A stretch of DNA of 64,000 nucleotides from Roseimaritima ulvae. GTDB lineage: Bacteria; Planctomycetota; Planctomycetia; Pirellulales; Pirellulaceae. Shown here piece by piece: positions 27,255 through 37,072 of the stretch. The stretch covers positions 4,383,404-4,447,403 of the forward strand of contig NZ_CP042914.1 in NCBI RefSeq assembly GCF_008065135.1, in the 5' to 3' direction. Position numbers and translations under genes: made by a program. A model generated the notes under the pieces. It ran no database searches, was not told where the DNA came from, and worked only from the letters and a program-made list of their open reading frames with translations. Within the stretch, counting starts at the first letter, position 1, and the number at the start of each line of letters is the position of its first letter.

Positions 27255-27485
27255 ATACAGGCCTCCCCCGGGCTTGCCCCGGTGGAGCCGACGACTGAAA
27301 ACTAACTCGACGCACCGTTCACACCTGGCGTGCGGTAACCGTCGCCGACCGCTCCTGATTGCGAAACATTTTGGGGCAGGGGGGACAACCATTGAGCGAA
27401 AAACGCCTGCGCCTGCGGAGCCTGTTGCGTCTTGCGGCAATTTCAAACTTTTCAAGGCTCCTGCGGCTGCGGGTTAAACGAGTAC
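27255..27485. repeat. Repeat-filled intergenic region between zinc-ribbon and lactonase genes
   Basis: This gap of about 375 nt (27144-27518) holds an inverted copy of the CCCGGG repeat (about 27260-27290) and a lone unit related to the 16.4-17.4 kb array (27394-27480). The lone unit keeps GGAGCCT and AGGCTCC but has a different interior. No gene is seen. Confidence 0.7.
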
Positions 27486-27518
27486 GCCGCAGCTTGCAAC
27501 GCCGAGTAGTATCGATGG

Positions 27519-28697
27519 CTACTTGGCGACAAAGCGGATACACACCGGCGATCCGACTTCGATTTGCGTGTCGGTCTGAGTCAGCTTTCCGGACTGCGGA
27601 TCGATTTGAAAAACGACGACACTGTTCGAATTTTGATTCTCCGCCAGTAGGAATTGACCCGACGGATCGATGGCGAAGTTTCGCGGCGTGCGGCCGGCGG
27701 TGGATTTGTTTTCCACATACGTCAAACGGCCGTCCGAGGAATCGACCTGATACACCACGATACTGTCGTGGCCTCGATTGGAGCCGTAGACGAACTTGCC
27801 GCTCGGATGCACCACGACTTCGGCCGTCGACAACCCTCGGTGACGCTCCACATCCTCGGGCAGCGTTGGCAATGTCTGACGGACCCGCAACGCGCCGCTC
27901 TGGGCATCATGACTCAGCACCGCCACCGTCAGATCGATCTCGTTAATCACATAGGCGGTTTTCCCATTCGGATGGAAACTGAAATGCCGCGGTCCGGCAC
28001 CCGGTGCCAGAGCCACGGCGGCTGGATCATTCACCGTCAAAGCTCCCGTGTCGGCATCGAATTCATAAATCAGCACCTTGTCCAACCCCAAGTCGGCGAC
28101 GTAGGCATGACGGTTTTGCGGGTCGAGGTTAATCGAATGAGCATGCGGAGCCGCTTGGCGAGGCAGGATGGCTCCGGACCCGGCGTGCTGGACAAAGGCC
28201 GTGCGTTGTCCCAACGAACCGTCTTTGTTGATCGCGGTGACCGACACATTGCCACCGGTATAGTTGGCGGCCAACAGGTATTTTCCCGTCGCATCGACGG
28301 TCAAATGACAGGAGGCGGCGCCGCCGGCCAGGACGGTATTCAACGCGGTCAACGAGCCGGTTGATCGTTCGATGCGAAACGCATGCAGCGCCCCCGACGA
28401 CTGGCCCTGGTCTTGATGATCCGCCGATTCTTCCACCGCATACAGGTACTGGCCGTTGGGATGGATCGCCAAGAACGAGGGATTTTTCATCTCGGCGGCC
28501 AACACCGGCGGCGACAGTTGGCCGCGGTCAGAATCCCATCGCGAAACATAAATCCCTCGGCTCTGCGGCCCCGTGTAGGTGCCGATATAAACATGGTAGT
28601 CCTCGGCATGCAGACGTCCGGAGAACGCTGACAGACAGAGACCAAACAGTAACGCTTCAACCAGTACCCCAACCGACACGGACTTCATGGCGACCAT
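27519..28697 (-). CDS. Lactonase-family beta-propeller protein (6-phosphogluconolactonase-like), secreted
   Basis: A 392-residue protein with a signal peptide (KSVSVGVLVEALLFGLCLSAFSGRLHA). The mature part is a seven-bladed propeller of the YbhE/Pgl type: YIGTYTGPQSRGIYVSRWD, NPSFLAIHPNGQYLYAVEE, HLTVDATGKYLLAANYTGGNVSV, GPRHFSFHPNGKTAYVINE and PRNFAIDPSGQFLLAENQNS. The cytoplasmic enzyme hydrolyses 6-phosphogluconolactone; an exported form probably acts on another sugar lactone, so the substrate is unsure. A second in-frame ATG at 28688 is an equally plausible start. Confidence 0.85.
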   Translation of the reverse strand: MVAMKSVSVGVLVEALLFGLCLSAFSGRLHAEDYHVYIGTYTGPQSRGIYVSRWDSDRGQLSPPVLAAEMKNPSFLAIHPNGQYLYAVEESADHQDQGQSSGALHAFRIERSTGSLTALNTVLAGGAASCHLTVDATGKYLLAANYTGGNVSVTAINKDGSLGQRTAFVQHAGSGAILPRQAAPHAHSINLDPQNRHAYVADLGLDKVLIYEFDADTGALTVNDPAAVALAPGAGPRHFSFHPNGKTAYVINEIDLTVAVLSHDAQSGALRVRQTLPTLPEDVERHRGLSTAEVVVHPSGKFVYGSNRGHDSIVVYQVDSSDGRLTYVENKSTAGRTPRNFAIDPSGQFLLAENQNSNSVVVFQIDPQSGKLTQTDTQIEVGSPVCIRFVAK

Positions 28698-28866
28698 TCT
28701 TCAACAGAGGAAACACGCAAGAGGAACCGCAGTAGTTTAAGCTAATCCAAAGGGCTCTGTCGTAAACCGCTTGCCCCTTCCCCAAATATTTCGCGATCAG
28801 CTTCGGAGCGATGGAAGACGGCGTGCGCGAGAGATTTGGGAGAGGCGAGACACCAAAGAATCCACC

Positions 28867-29535
28867 ATGAACAAGCCACCACGCAATGATGAATTGGTCC
28901 AAGCCGCGAATTCAGGCGATCTCGCGTTGGTCCAGCAGATGTTGGAATCCGGAGCGGACCCCAACAGTGTCGACCGACACGGCATGGGCCCATTGCTGAC
29001 CTTCCACCCCGAAGTCACGCGGCATCTGCTGCGGCACGGCGCCGATCCGAATCGGCAAAGAAACGAAAACATCTCGCCGGTCCTGGTGGGCATCTGTGGG
29101 AATTTCGAATGCCTGCGGTTGATGGTCGAAGCGGGAGCGGACGTCAACATTGCCAGCAAGCACAACGGTGAGACGGCGTTGCATTGGGTCGCCGGAAGTG
29201 ACAACCTTCAAGCGGTCCGCTTGCTGCTCGATCACGGTGCCAACCCCAACGCTCGCACGAATGCGGGCATGAAAACTTATGGCCTTTGGCGAGATGCCCG
29301 AGTGCGTGGGGAGACACCCTTGCACCGGGCCGCGGCCTGGGGGAGCGACGACGCTATCCAGATGCTGCTCGACGCCGGTGCCGATCCGACGATTCGCGAT
29401 GCTCACCGAGATACGCCGCTCAGCTGGGCCAGCTGGTATCGACGAGACCGATCGATCATCGATCAACTGGCGTATGAAGGCTCAGGCGTCGGTCCGGACT
29501 TCCCGCCCGACGCTGCCTCGGCAACCGATCGGTAG
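28867..29535 (+). CDS. Ankyrin-repeat protein
   Basis: About 222 residues with about five ankyrin repeats: ELVQAANSGDLALVQQMLESGADPNSVD, HLLRHGADPN, LRLMVEAGADVNIASKHNGETALHWVAG, AVRLLLDHGANPNART and ETPLHRAAAWGSDDAIQMLLDAGADPTIRD. The repeats fill the protein; no signal peptide or enzyme domain is visible. It presumably mediates a protein contact. The ATG at 28867 is chosen because it starts directly at the repeat structure. The gap 28698-28866 holds no other gene that I see. Confidence 0.82.
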   Translation: MNKPPRNDELVQAANSGDLALVQQMLESGADPNSVDRHGMGPLLTFHPEVTRHLLRHGADPNRQRNENISPVLVGICGNFECLRLMVEAGADVNIASKHNGETALHWVAGSDNLQAVRLLLDHGANPNARTNAGMKTYGLWRDARVRGETPLHRAAAWGSDDAIQMLLDAGADPTIRDAHRDTPLSWASWYRRDRSIIDQLAYEGSGVGPDFPPDAASATDR

Positions 29536-29561
29536 GGCAAGGTTTCCGCGGCCGGTTTGCC

Positions 29562-30803
29562 TTATACCGTCGGCGAATGATCATCACTCAACGAGGCGTC
29601 TTCTTGCTGAATCGTCGGAGGTTGCGGGGGTGGGCGGTGTGGTGCTGGCACATGGTTGGCATGGGTTTGCACGATCACCGCGGTGCGATCATCTTGCTGC
29701 AGGGCGCTGCCATTAAAATCTTCCGCAAGTGCAAACACCGCATCCAGAATTTTCTCCCCCGACAGTTTGCGTTGCCGGACAATTTCGTCCAGCACGCCCT
29801 GGTCACCTAGAAATGCCATGTGGTCACACGTGGCTTCGGAAATCCCGTCCGTGAATAACGCCAACAGATCACCGGGACGGTAGTCCTCGCTATGCAAGGT
29901 CTCGTAGTGTTCGCTCGAGGTAATTCCCAGCGGATGATTGTCGGACTCCAGAGTGACGACACTGCCGTCGGGCCGGACCAAGTAACCCGGATGCCCCGCA
30001 CTGGCGTAGCGGAGTTGGCGGCGAGAGGGATCCAAATGAGCAATGAACAGCGTCACGAACAGACGTTGCTGCATGTCGCGGGCGAGCAATCGATTGACCC
30101 GATTAAGGATCTCGCCGAGTTCGATTTCCGAGCCGGCCAAGACCCGCAGCGCTGCGCGGGTTTCGATCATCATCATCGCCGGTCCAATACCATGCCCGCT
30201 GACGTCGCCGATGACGACCAACAGTGAACCATCGGACTGAGGAATGAAATCGAAGTAGTCTCCGCAGTTGAGCGTCGCTGGCAAACACCGTCCGGCGACT
30301 GCCACCTCCGGGAACTGGGTATCCATTTTCGGATACAGCATTTGTTGGATGGCGTCGGCGATGGTCAATTCTTGTCGGATCGATCGCAATTCCGATTCAA
30401 TCAAGGCCCGTGCGTTTCGCTCCAGGGCAAACTGAACGGTGCGTCCCAGCAGAGCTGCCGTGAAGTGCGGTCCTTTGACAATGTAGTCCTGAGCTCCTGC
30501 CCGCACGGCGCTGACCGCGACACGTTCATCCGATTCACCGCTGACGATCACAATTGCCGCACCGGAACTGACCCCGCGGACCTGTTGGAAAGTATCCAGC
30601 CCCAGGCTATCGGGTAGGTTCAAATCCAACAGAATCACGTTCACTTCGTGCTCGGCAAGCACCTTCAGCGTTTTAGCCAGGGTGTCGGCATTCAGCAGCG
30701 TGTACTCGCCCTCAAGCCCCTGCTTCAAACAAGCCTGCGCGTGGATTCTAGCCGTCGGACTGTCCTCCACTAATAGAATAACGATTGGGGCAGTTTCGCT
30801 CAC
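29562..30803 (-). CDS. Response regulator with PP2C/SpoIIE serine phosphatase output
   Basis: About 413 residues from a GTG at 30803; an upstream ATG at 30908 would add 35 unlikely residues. Residues 1-125 are a receiver domain with the acidic cluster VEDS, phospho-acceptor Asp in ILLDLNLPDS, Ser in IVIVSGE and Lys in DYIVKG. After a helical linker, residues about 160-395 are a SpoIIE-type PP2C phosphatase: CGDYFDFI, VIGDVSGHGIGPAMMM, LFTDGISEA and DDRTAVIV, with the metal-binding aspartates present. Such proteins dephosphorylate Ser/Thr under control of a histidine kinase. It follows the giant kinase gene on the same strand (160 nt gap), so it may reverse that kinase's phosphorylation. Confidence 0.9.
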   Translation of the reverse strand: MSETAPIVILLVEDSPTARIHAQACLKQGLEGEYTLLNADTLAKTLKVLAEHEVNVILLDLNLPDSLGLDTFQQVRGVSSGAAIVIVSGESDERVAVSAVRAGAQDYIVKGPHFTAALLGRTVQFALERNARALIESELRSIRQELTIADAIQQMLYPKMDTQFPEVAVAGRCLPATLNCGDYFDFIPQSDGSLLVVIGDVSGHGIGPAMMMIETRAALRVLAGSEIELGEILNRVNRLLARDMQQRLFVTLFIAHLDPSRRQLRYASAGHPGYLVRPDGSVVTLESDNHPLGITSSEHYETLHSEDYRPGDLLALFTDGISEATCDHMAFLGDQGVLDEIVRQRKLSGEKILDAVFALAEDFNGSALQQDDRTAVIVQTHANHVPAPHRPPPQPPTIQQEDASLSDDHSPTV

Positions 30804-30963
30804 TTTCAATCGCCTATTCTGGAGGAACGGACTGCGGGGGGAGCAGGGGGAGGGACCGTCACCTTTCAGTATGACAGGGGAACTTTGAGATAGCAAGTTT
30901 CTTCCCATCGGCCCGGACTTCAGCCACCACTGAACGTCCGATCGCGTCTAGACAAACGCTACG

Positions 30964-33900
30964 TTATTCGCCCGCGGACTCGCCGTCTTCGGAGCCGCTT
31001 CGCTGGGCGGCTTCGAGCCGTGTCTCCAAGGCGTCAAGTTCGGCCTTGGCAGCCGCTTGTTCTTCCCCGGCCAAGAGGGGCAGCAGATCGGTTAGGCAAC
31101 GTCGTTCCAAGCTTGCGGCACCGCTTTGGCGAGCGTTTTCGATGGCTGATCGCAGGTGCTCCTGGGCCGCCAGGAGCTGCCCTTGATGCACGGCCAAGCG
31201 GGCTTGGAGACGTTGGATCTCGGGGCGATGGTAAAATTCTTTCGAGGACTGCATGGCTTGCGCCGCGGCGATCAAAGAAGTTTCCGCTTGCTGCCCATCT
31301 CCGAGTTGCAGTGCGGCTTCGGCAAGGTAGCCGTGATACTGAGGCAGCGACAAAGCGGCACCGGTCATGGCATACCGATCCAAGCCGGATTGCAAACGTT
31401 CGCTGGCCTGTATGGCATCCCCGCGTTCGGCCAGGCCGGCGGCGCTGAACAGCATGCCCGTGGTTTCCCAGAAGAAGAACGCCTGTTCATCGGCCACATG
31501 CATCAAACGTTCACCGTAGGCGATCGCCTGCTCGGCTTGCTGCATACATTTCGCCAACCACGACGCATGATGCAGGGCAAACGCCAGCATGAAGGGATGG
31601 TTCAAGGTTTCGGCCAGTTGCAGACTCTGCTGCATGCGTCGTTCCGCTTGCCGCGGGAACCCCAGGTGCCACAGATTCAGACTCATATAGGCCAAATGCG
31701 CCACGCCAGCGTGTTGGCCGGTGCGACTCATATGGAACACACATCGCTCGGGATCGTACAGCTGCCAGCCGTTCTTACAGTCCGCCAGCGAAGCTCGGAA
31801 GTCCCCGCGATAGAACAACACAATCGCACGGATAAACAGGGCTTCCATGGTCGCTCCGTCATTCTCCATCTGCTGGGCTTTGGCCACGATCCGGCGAGCG
31901 ATTTGCAGACAGATGTCGGTTTCATCGCGGACGATGCGAAACGATCCTTGAGCCCACAAAGCATGCAGTTCTCCCATCGAATCGCCCAGGCTGCGACATA
32001 ACTCCATCCGCCGATCGTAGATCCCGCCCAGTTCCGGCGCCGCGTAACCTTTGAGAGACAGCGTGGAGATCCCCAACGGCACGTTTAGACGATACTCCAG
32101 TGCATCCGTTTGAGAACCAGCCGCGATTCGAGTCAACAATTCCGTCGCCAATTCCAGATGGCTGACCGCTTCCACAAACTGTCCGCGTTCGGTGGCTTGA
32201 TTTCCAGCGATCGCCCAGTATTCCAGCGCCGCGGAAATTCGATCCGCTTCGGTCAGATGATACGCCACCAATTCCGGTCGGTCGGTCACCACGTCTTGGA
32301 ACTGATTTAGCAAAGCATCGGCGATCCGTCCGTGGATTTCGCGACGCTCGCGTTTGAGCATCCCATCGTAGACAGCATCCTGCAGCAAGGCGTGCTTAAA
32401 GGTGTAATGGCAATCCGGCGGCACTCCCCGGCGGAAGATCAATTGATCCTGCACCAATTTATCCAGTTCCAGCTGCAAGCGTTGATCCGGAAGGTCTCCG
32501 CTGGCGGCCAACATGGGATAAGAAAATTCGCGTCCCAGGGCGGCCGCGGTTCGTACCACCGACAGATCGCCGGAGAGGCGTTCCAGCCGCGCAGCCAGCA
32601 AAGCCTGCAAGGTGGGAGGAATCGACACGCTGTGGGACCGACTGCCGATCGTGGATTCGGGGATCTGTCCGACCGTGTCTTCTTTGCTGCGGTAGATGTC
32701 GGTCATCATTTTGGTGACCTCTTCCACAAACAGCGGTACGCCATCGGTGTGTTCGACAATCCGATCCACCACACCGCGAGGCAGGTCCGAGGCAAAGCAG
32801 GAGACGATCTGTTCGATTTGGGAGCGTGTCAGCCGCTGCAAGGCGATCTGGGTTTGCTGCGTGCTGCTAGGCCAGGGCGGAGTGAACTCGGGTCGGAAGG
32901 TAAATAAACCGAGAAACGACTCGGCGCCGGGCTGGCCCGCCAACAGGGTCAATAACTCCAGCGTTGAGGGATCAACCCAATGCAGGTCTTCGACAATCAA
33001 CATCACCGGTCGCAAGCTACACAGCGCGCTCAACCATTGCGACAACGCTTCCAAGGTCCATTCTTTCTGTCGCGCAGACGATAATTGCAGCGGAGCGTAC
33101 CGAGAATCGCAGTCAATCGACAGCAACGCGGCAAACAGCGGCACGTAGTTCTCGGTCGCCAAACCCAACTCACCCAGATGCTGTTCCAAGCGATCCAGCT
33201 TGTCGGCGTCCGAGGCATGACGCTCGAATCCCAGCAACGCTTGAAACGATTCTCGTACTGGAAAAAAACCACTGCTTTGATGAAACGGAGAACAACGCCA
33301 TTCGACGACCATGCGATCTTGGCCGCCGGTGATTTCGTCGGCTACGCGGGTTCGCATCACGTGCAACAGACGCGACTTCCCCAGCCCGGCTTCGCCGATC
33401 AGCAATACGATCTGCGAGTTGCCCTCACAGGCCAACTCCCATCGCCCGGTCAGCAGGTCAACCTCCTGTTGTCGCCCTACCAAGGGCGTCCATGCGGAAT
33501 CGTCGGTAGTTCCGATCGTCGATAGATCCGTGCGAGGCGTGACCGTATACAATCGCGTGCCACCGGGAATCGAGGGCTGGTCGGCCAGCGGTTGGCAATC
33601 GAAGTAACGGGTCACCAGTTCGCGCGTTTGTCCGCTGACGACCAACGATCCGGGGTCCACGTAGCGTTCGAGTTTGGCCACCAACGTGATCGCTTCGCCG
33701 ACCACCGTGCCGGGATCGTCCGAACTGACAATCACGGTTCCGCTATGCACCGAAGTATTGTTGACTACCGCCATTTGATAGCCGGTCCGCAGTTCGGCGT
33801 TTAATTCCGCCACGGCGTCCTGCACCACCAGGGCGGCTTGTACAGCCCGCGAGGGAGCGTCCTCGAAACTGGTGGGAAACCCAAAGCAGGCCAGTACCTC

Positions 33901-35091
33901 TTGGCCACCGCTGGGCAGCAAACTGCCTTGCAACTGCGCGATGGCTTCTTTACATAGACGTTGAAACCTCCGCAGCCCGTCGATTTGGTCTTCGGGGTCC
34001 ATCTCGCCCCGTCCATCCAGGGCAACCACCGAGGGAGAAAAATGGACCACTGTCACCTGCCGCCGGCCGGCCAATGCCCCAGTCGATATCAGCGACTCCG
34101 ACTTCGAGGCGGGGCCTTCCTCACTGAACGGCAGGTCGGAGGTCGACTTCGTCATCCCACTATTGCTCGACGGCAAAATCGCCCGCAGTTGTTCGGCAAA
34201 ATCGAGCGCCGTGGTAAAACGTTTTGAAGGCGATTTGGAGAGCGCCTTAAGGCACACCTTTTCCAACGCGGGTGGGATGCGTGTATTGATCTGCCGCGGT
34301 GGTTGCGGTTCATCCTGCAGGATCTGGCGTCTCAGTTCGCGTTTCTTTTCGGCGGCAAAAGGCACAAAACCGCACAGCATTTGGTACAACACCACGCCTA
34401 ACGAATACAGGTCGGTCCGTCCGTCGACCCGGTGAGCGCGACCTTCGATTTGTTCGGGAGACATGTAGGTCATTGTGCCGCGGACGCTGCCGATTTCATC
34501 GCCTTGATTGGCCGTGGCCAAGGCCAGCCCAAAATCCACCAGTACCGGGCCACGATCGGGACAGATCAACACATTCGCCGGCTTAACGTCGCGATGAATC
34601 ACGCGACGAGAATGTGCATGCGACAAGGCCTCGGCGATCTGAATCACCACCTCCACGGACTCGATCCAATCGGGGCGATTGGCCAGCAACCAATCGTGCA
34701 AGTTCAATCCGGGTAACAATTCGGTAACGATGAAACAATGCTGCTCATCAGCCCCCACATCAAACACCGACACGATGCCCGGATGTTGCAGCTGAGCCAG
34801 ATGGCGAGCTTCATCGCGGAATCGTTCGCGTTCCTTCTCTCCGACCACGTCCACTTCGGGAACCTTAATCGCCACGGCCCGTTGCAGTTGGGCATCGTAG
34901 CCGCGAAAGACCGAACCAAAGCCACCTTGCCCGAGAAAACCGGTGACCCGATATCGACCAAAACTCGAGGGCACATCCTCCATTGATTCACTGTGCTCGA
35001 CCGTCAGCCCGGCATCCTGTTTCGGCTGGGCTGGCTCCCCCGGAGACGGCAAGGAAGATCCGGGAGGGCGTTCTGGATGGTCAGTCATCAT
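30964..35091 (-). CDS. Giant Ser/Thr kinase with cyclase-like, AAA ATPase and TPR regions
   Basis: A 1375-residue cytoplasmic protein. Residues about 45-310 are a complete Hanks kinase: GQGGFGSV, VAIK, HRDVKPANVLI and DFGLALA. Residues about 340-530 resemble a class III nucleotidyl cyclase domain (RRQVTVVHFS, EVLACFGFPTSFEDAPSRAVQAALVVQDAV, GEAITLVAKLERY) but both metal-binding Asp positions are lost. From about 540 comes an AAA/STAND-like ATPase: PLVGRQQEVDLL, P-loop IGEAGLGKSRLL, Walker B MLIVEDLHWVD. The last 450 residues are helical TPR-like repeats. The plan resembles kinase/cyclase fusion regulators. The start overlaps the cytochrome gene by a few nt, so the two are co-translated. Confidence 0.9.
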   Translation of the reverse strand: MMTDHPERPPGSSLPSPGEPAQPKQDAGLTVEHSESMEDVPSSFGRYRVTGFLGQGGFGSVFRGYDAQLQRAVAIKVPEVDVVGEKERERFRDEARHLAQLQHPGIVSVFDVGADEQHCFIVTELLPGLNLHDWLLANRPDWIESVEVVIQIAEALSHAHSRRVIHRDVKPANVLICPDRGPVLVDFGLALATANQGDEIGSVRGTMTYMSPEQIEGRAHRVDGRTDLYSLGVVLYQMLCGFVPFAAEKKRELRRQILQDEPQPPRQINTRIPPALEKVCLKALSKSPSKRFTTALDFAEQLRAILPSSNSGMTKSTSDLPFSEEGPASKSESLISTGALAGRRQVTVVHFSPSVVALDGRGEMDPEDQIDGLRRFQRLCKEAIAQLQGSLLPSGGQEVLACFGFPTSFEDAPSRAVQAALVVQDAVAELNAELRTGYQMAVVNNTSVHSGTVIVSSDDPGTVVGEAITLVAKLERYVDPGSLVVSGQTRELVTRYFDCQPLADQPSIPGGTRLYTVTPRTDLSTIGTTDDSAWTPLVGRQQEVDLLTGRWELACEGNSQIVLLIGEAGLGKSRLLHVMRTRVADEITGGQDRMVVEWRCSPFHQSSGFFPVRESFQALLGFERHASDADKLDRLEQHLGELGLATENYVPLFAALLSIDCDSRYAPLQLSSARQKEWTLEALSQWLSALCSLRPVMLIVEDLHWVDPSTLELLTLLAGQPGAESFLGLFTFRPEFTPPWPSSTQQTQIALQRLTRSQIEQIVSCFASDLPRGVVDRIVEHTDGVPLFVEEVTKMMTDIYRSKEDTVGQIPESTIGSRSHSVSIPPTLQALLAARLERLSGDLSVVRTAAALGREFSYPMLAASGDLPDQRLQLELDKLVQDQLIFRRGVPPDCHYTFKHALLQDAVYDGMLKRERREIHGRIADALLNQFQDVVTDRPELVAYHLTEADRISAALEYWAIAGNQATERGQFVEAVSHLELATELLTRIAAGSQTDALEYRLNVPLGISTLSLKGYAAPELGGIYDRRMELCRSLGDSMGELHALWAQGSFRIVRDETDICLQIARRIVAKAQQMENDGATMEALFIRAIVLFYRGDFRASLADCKNGWQLYDPERCVFHMSRTGQHAGVAHLAYMSLNLWHLGFPRQAERRMQQSLQLAETLNHPFMLAFALHHASWLAKCMQQAEQAIAYGERLMHVADEQAFFFWETTGMLFSAAGLAERGDAIQASERLQSGLDRYAMTGAALSLPQYHGYLAEAALQLGDGQQAETSLIAAAQAMQSSKEFYHRPEIQRLQARLAVHQGQLLAAQEHLRSAIENARQSGAASLERRCLTDLLPLLAGEEQAAAKAELDALETRLEAAQRSGSEDGESAGE

Positions 35092-37039
35092 TCACCAAAA
35101 ATGTGGCAGGTGGAACACCCGCAGGTCCAAGGCTTTTGAGAAATTCGATCAACTGGTAACGCTCGTCAACTTGCAACAAGGGACCGATGACGCCATCGCC
35201 CAAGGGCTGGGCGTCAAACAGATGACCTGTGTTGTGATTGCCTTCAATCGACGTGTCATAGCGGAAGGCTCCGCGAAAACGAATGTTCTTGAAGCCCAGG
35301 TGCCGGGGATCATATTGTCGTGTGCCGGTATAAAACACTCGATCCCGTTCTTCCAAAGGCGACAGCAGTTGAAAAATCGTCCGCACTGATCCGTTGTGCA
35401 GGTAAGGCGGCGATGCCCACACACCGTTCAGCGGCCGCGGGCGATATTCTAACCGACTGGAGGCGGCGGGATTGCGATAGCCATTGTACAACTCTCGCTG
35501 ATCCTCGTTGAAGTCCTGTTTATCGTAGTAACGTTCGGCGACCGCCACCGTCAACCGCTGCAGGGCCACGCCAGCGGGCAGCACCGTTTCCGGATACTCC
35601 ATCTCGCGGGTTGGTTCGACGTTTTTGTACCAATCGCGGTCTTCCCAACGGCCCCGGTTCCAGGGTCCCGAAGTCAGAGAAGGTAACACCAAACGATTGG
35701 TTTTCACGTATCGCTGAAAGAACTGCGTTGCTTGCCCGGGATCGGTGCCAATAGCGCCCAGATTAACACTGTTCAGGTTCAGGTATCGTCGGCGTTGCTT
35801 GGGAGGCTGTAACCCGGCGGTCATCGAGGGCGCGTCGTTGCCGATCCAATTCTCCGACTCCCAAATCTGAGGGCTTTGCAGCGGCGGCAGGTGACATTTC
35901 TGACAGTGACTGCGATACAACTCCGCGCCCTGAGCCACGCGGGTTTCCACCAATTCCCCAAACACATCTTTGGGCCATCGTGGCGATTGCAGTCCTTGCA
36001 GGGGCGCCCCACCGGCGAGCAGGTTTTCGATCCGATGCAGGCCTTCGATATCTACCGTGCTGTCGAGAAAACGCTCGGAACGCGGATCCAGATTCACCTG
36101 GGCTCGCACGCCCAACGCTTCCCCGATGTTGCGAACCATCGGCTGGGAGATCGAGCCGTTGTACTGAGACCAGTCGAACCATGGCGAATCCCACAATTGT
36201 GGAAATTTGACCGGCGCGCCACCGTGATCCAGGTTGGCATCGTCCAGTTCGGTTCCGAATACATAATTGCCAATCTTGGCCAAGGCGTCGGTACGGCCAA
36301 ATCCGCCGGGCCGTCCGTCGTACAGCTGCTTCGATCGGTTGGCCAGACTTTCTTGCACACCGCGGCGAAGGACCTTGGTGACTTCCTGTTTCAAAGCTTG
36401 GCGTTCCGATGGGCCGACATTGGCGCCCAGCACTCGATCGGCAAACCGCCGAAACCGTGTTGGAGTCTTGGCGGTCAACATCAACGAAGCGCCGAGCGCC
36501 TCCTGGAATTTGGTGACGTCGATTTGAGCTCCCCCGCCGTCGATCCGAACCGCCGTGTCCCCGTATTCCAGTTGCCCGGTGTGGCAAGCCGCGCAGGTCA
36601 ATCCCACTACGGTTTGACGTTCGCCTTCGACCGGCAGCACCACATCGGTGACCGCCAAGCCGACCGGCAGCCCCTGGGGATTCCGAGCGGACTTTTCATC
36701 GGGCAAGAAGCCAAAACGGGCCATGTAGTCGTCGTCCCGCAACATCCCCACGGTACCGACAAATTTGATCTCTGGCTGTTCCAGGGCCAGAAACCAGTCG
36801 GCCTTCATCAACACCGTGCCTTGAGAGATGTGATAAAACTCCTCTCGCTCATCCGCCGTCCAGTTCTGCTCCAGGTGCAGCACTTTCTTGTCCAGCGGCG
36901 GCGTGTCGGGCAACTCGATACAACCGGTGCCCATCAGCAGCACGAGCATGCTCAGGCAGCCTGCGGCGCTGGACCGGTGAAGCGAGGAGCTTAGGCGAAA
37001 CGAGTTGTGTAGCGGGGCGACGACGGGGCGACATTTCAT
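35081..37039 (-). CDS. Di-haem cytochrome (cytochrome-c-peroxidase-like), exported
   Basis: A 652-residue protein with an N-terminal signal ending near LVLLMGTGC, possibly a lipoprotein. Two haem-binding motifs are visible: CAACH at about residue 148 and CQKCH at about residue 385. Between and after them the sequence resembles the large di-haem cytochrome-c peroxidase-like family of planctomycetes (RPLNGVWASPPYLHNGSVRTIFQLL near the C-terminus). Such proteins act in the periplasm in peroxide or electron transfer; the substrate is unknown. It is preceded by a membrane protein (33-nt gap) and followed, with overlap, by the giant kinase. Confidence 0.85.
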   Translation of the reverse strand: MKCRPVVAPLHNSFRLSSSLHRSSAAGCLSMLVLLMGTGCIELPDTPPLDKKVLHLEQNWTADEREEFYHISQGTVLMKADWFLALEQPEIKFVGTVGMLRDDDYMARFGFLPDEKSARNPQGLPVGLAVTDVVLPVEGERQTVVGLTCAACHTGQLEYGDTAVRIDGGGAQIDVTKFQEALGASLMLTAKTPTRFRRFADRVLGANVGPSERQALKQEVTKVLRRGVQESLANRSKQLYDGRPGGFGRTDALAKIGNYVFGTELDDANLDHGGAPVKFPQLWDSPWFDWSQYNGSISQPMVRNIGEALGVRAQVNLDPRSERFLDSTVDIEGLHRIENLLAGGAPLQGLQSPRWPKDVFGELVETRVAQGAELYRSHCQKCHLPPLQSPQIWESENWIGNDAPSMTAGLQPPKQRRRYLNLNSVNLGAIGTDPGQATQFFQRYVKTNRLVLPSLTSGPWNRGRWEDRDWYKNVEPTREMEYPETVLPAGVALQRLTVAVAERYYDKQDFNEDQRELYNGYRNPAASSRLEYRPRPLNGVWASPPYLHNGSVRTIFQLLSPLEERDRVFYTGTRQYDPRHLGFKNIRFRGAFRYDTSIEGNHNTGHLFDAQPLGDGVIGPLLQVDERYQLIEFLKSLGPAGVPPATFLVNDD

Positions 37040-37072
37040 CGGAAAACTCAGCGGTGTGACACAAGAGGAAGG

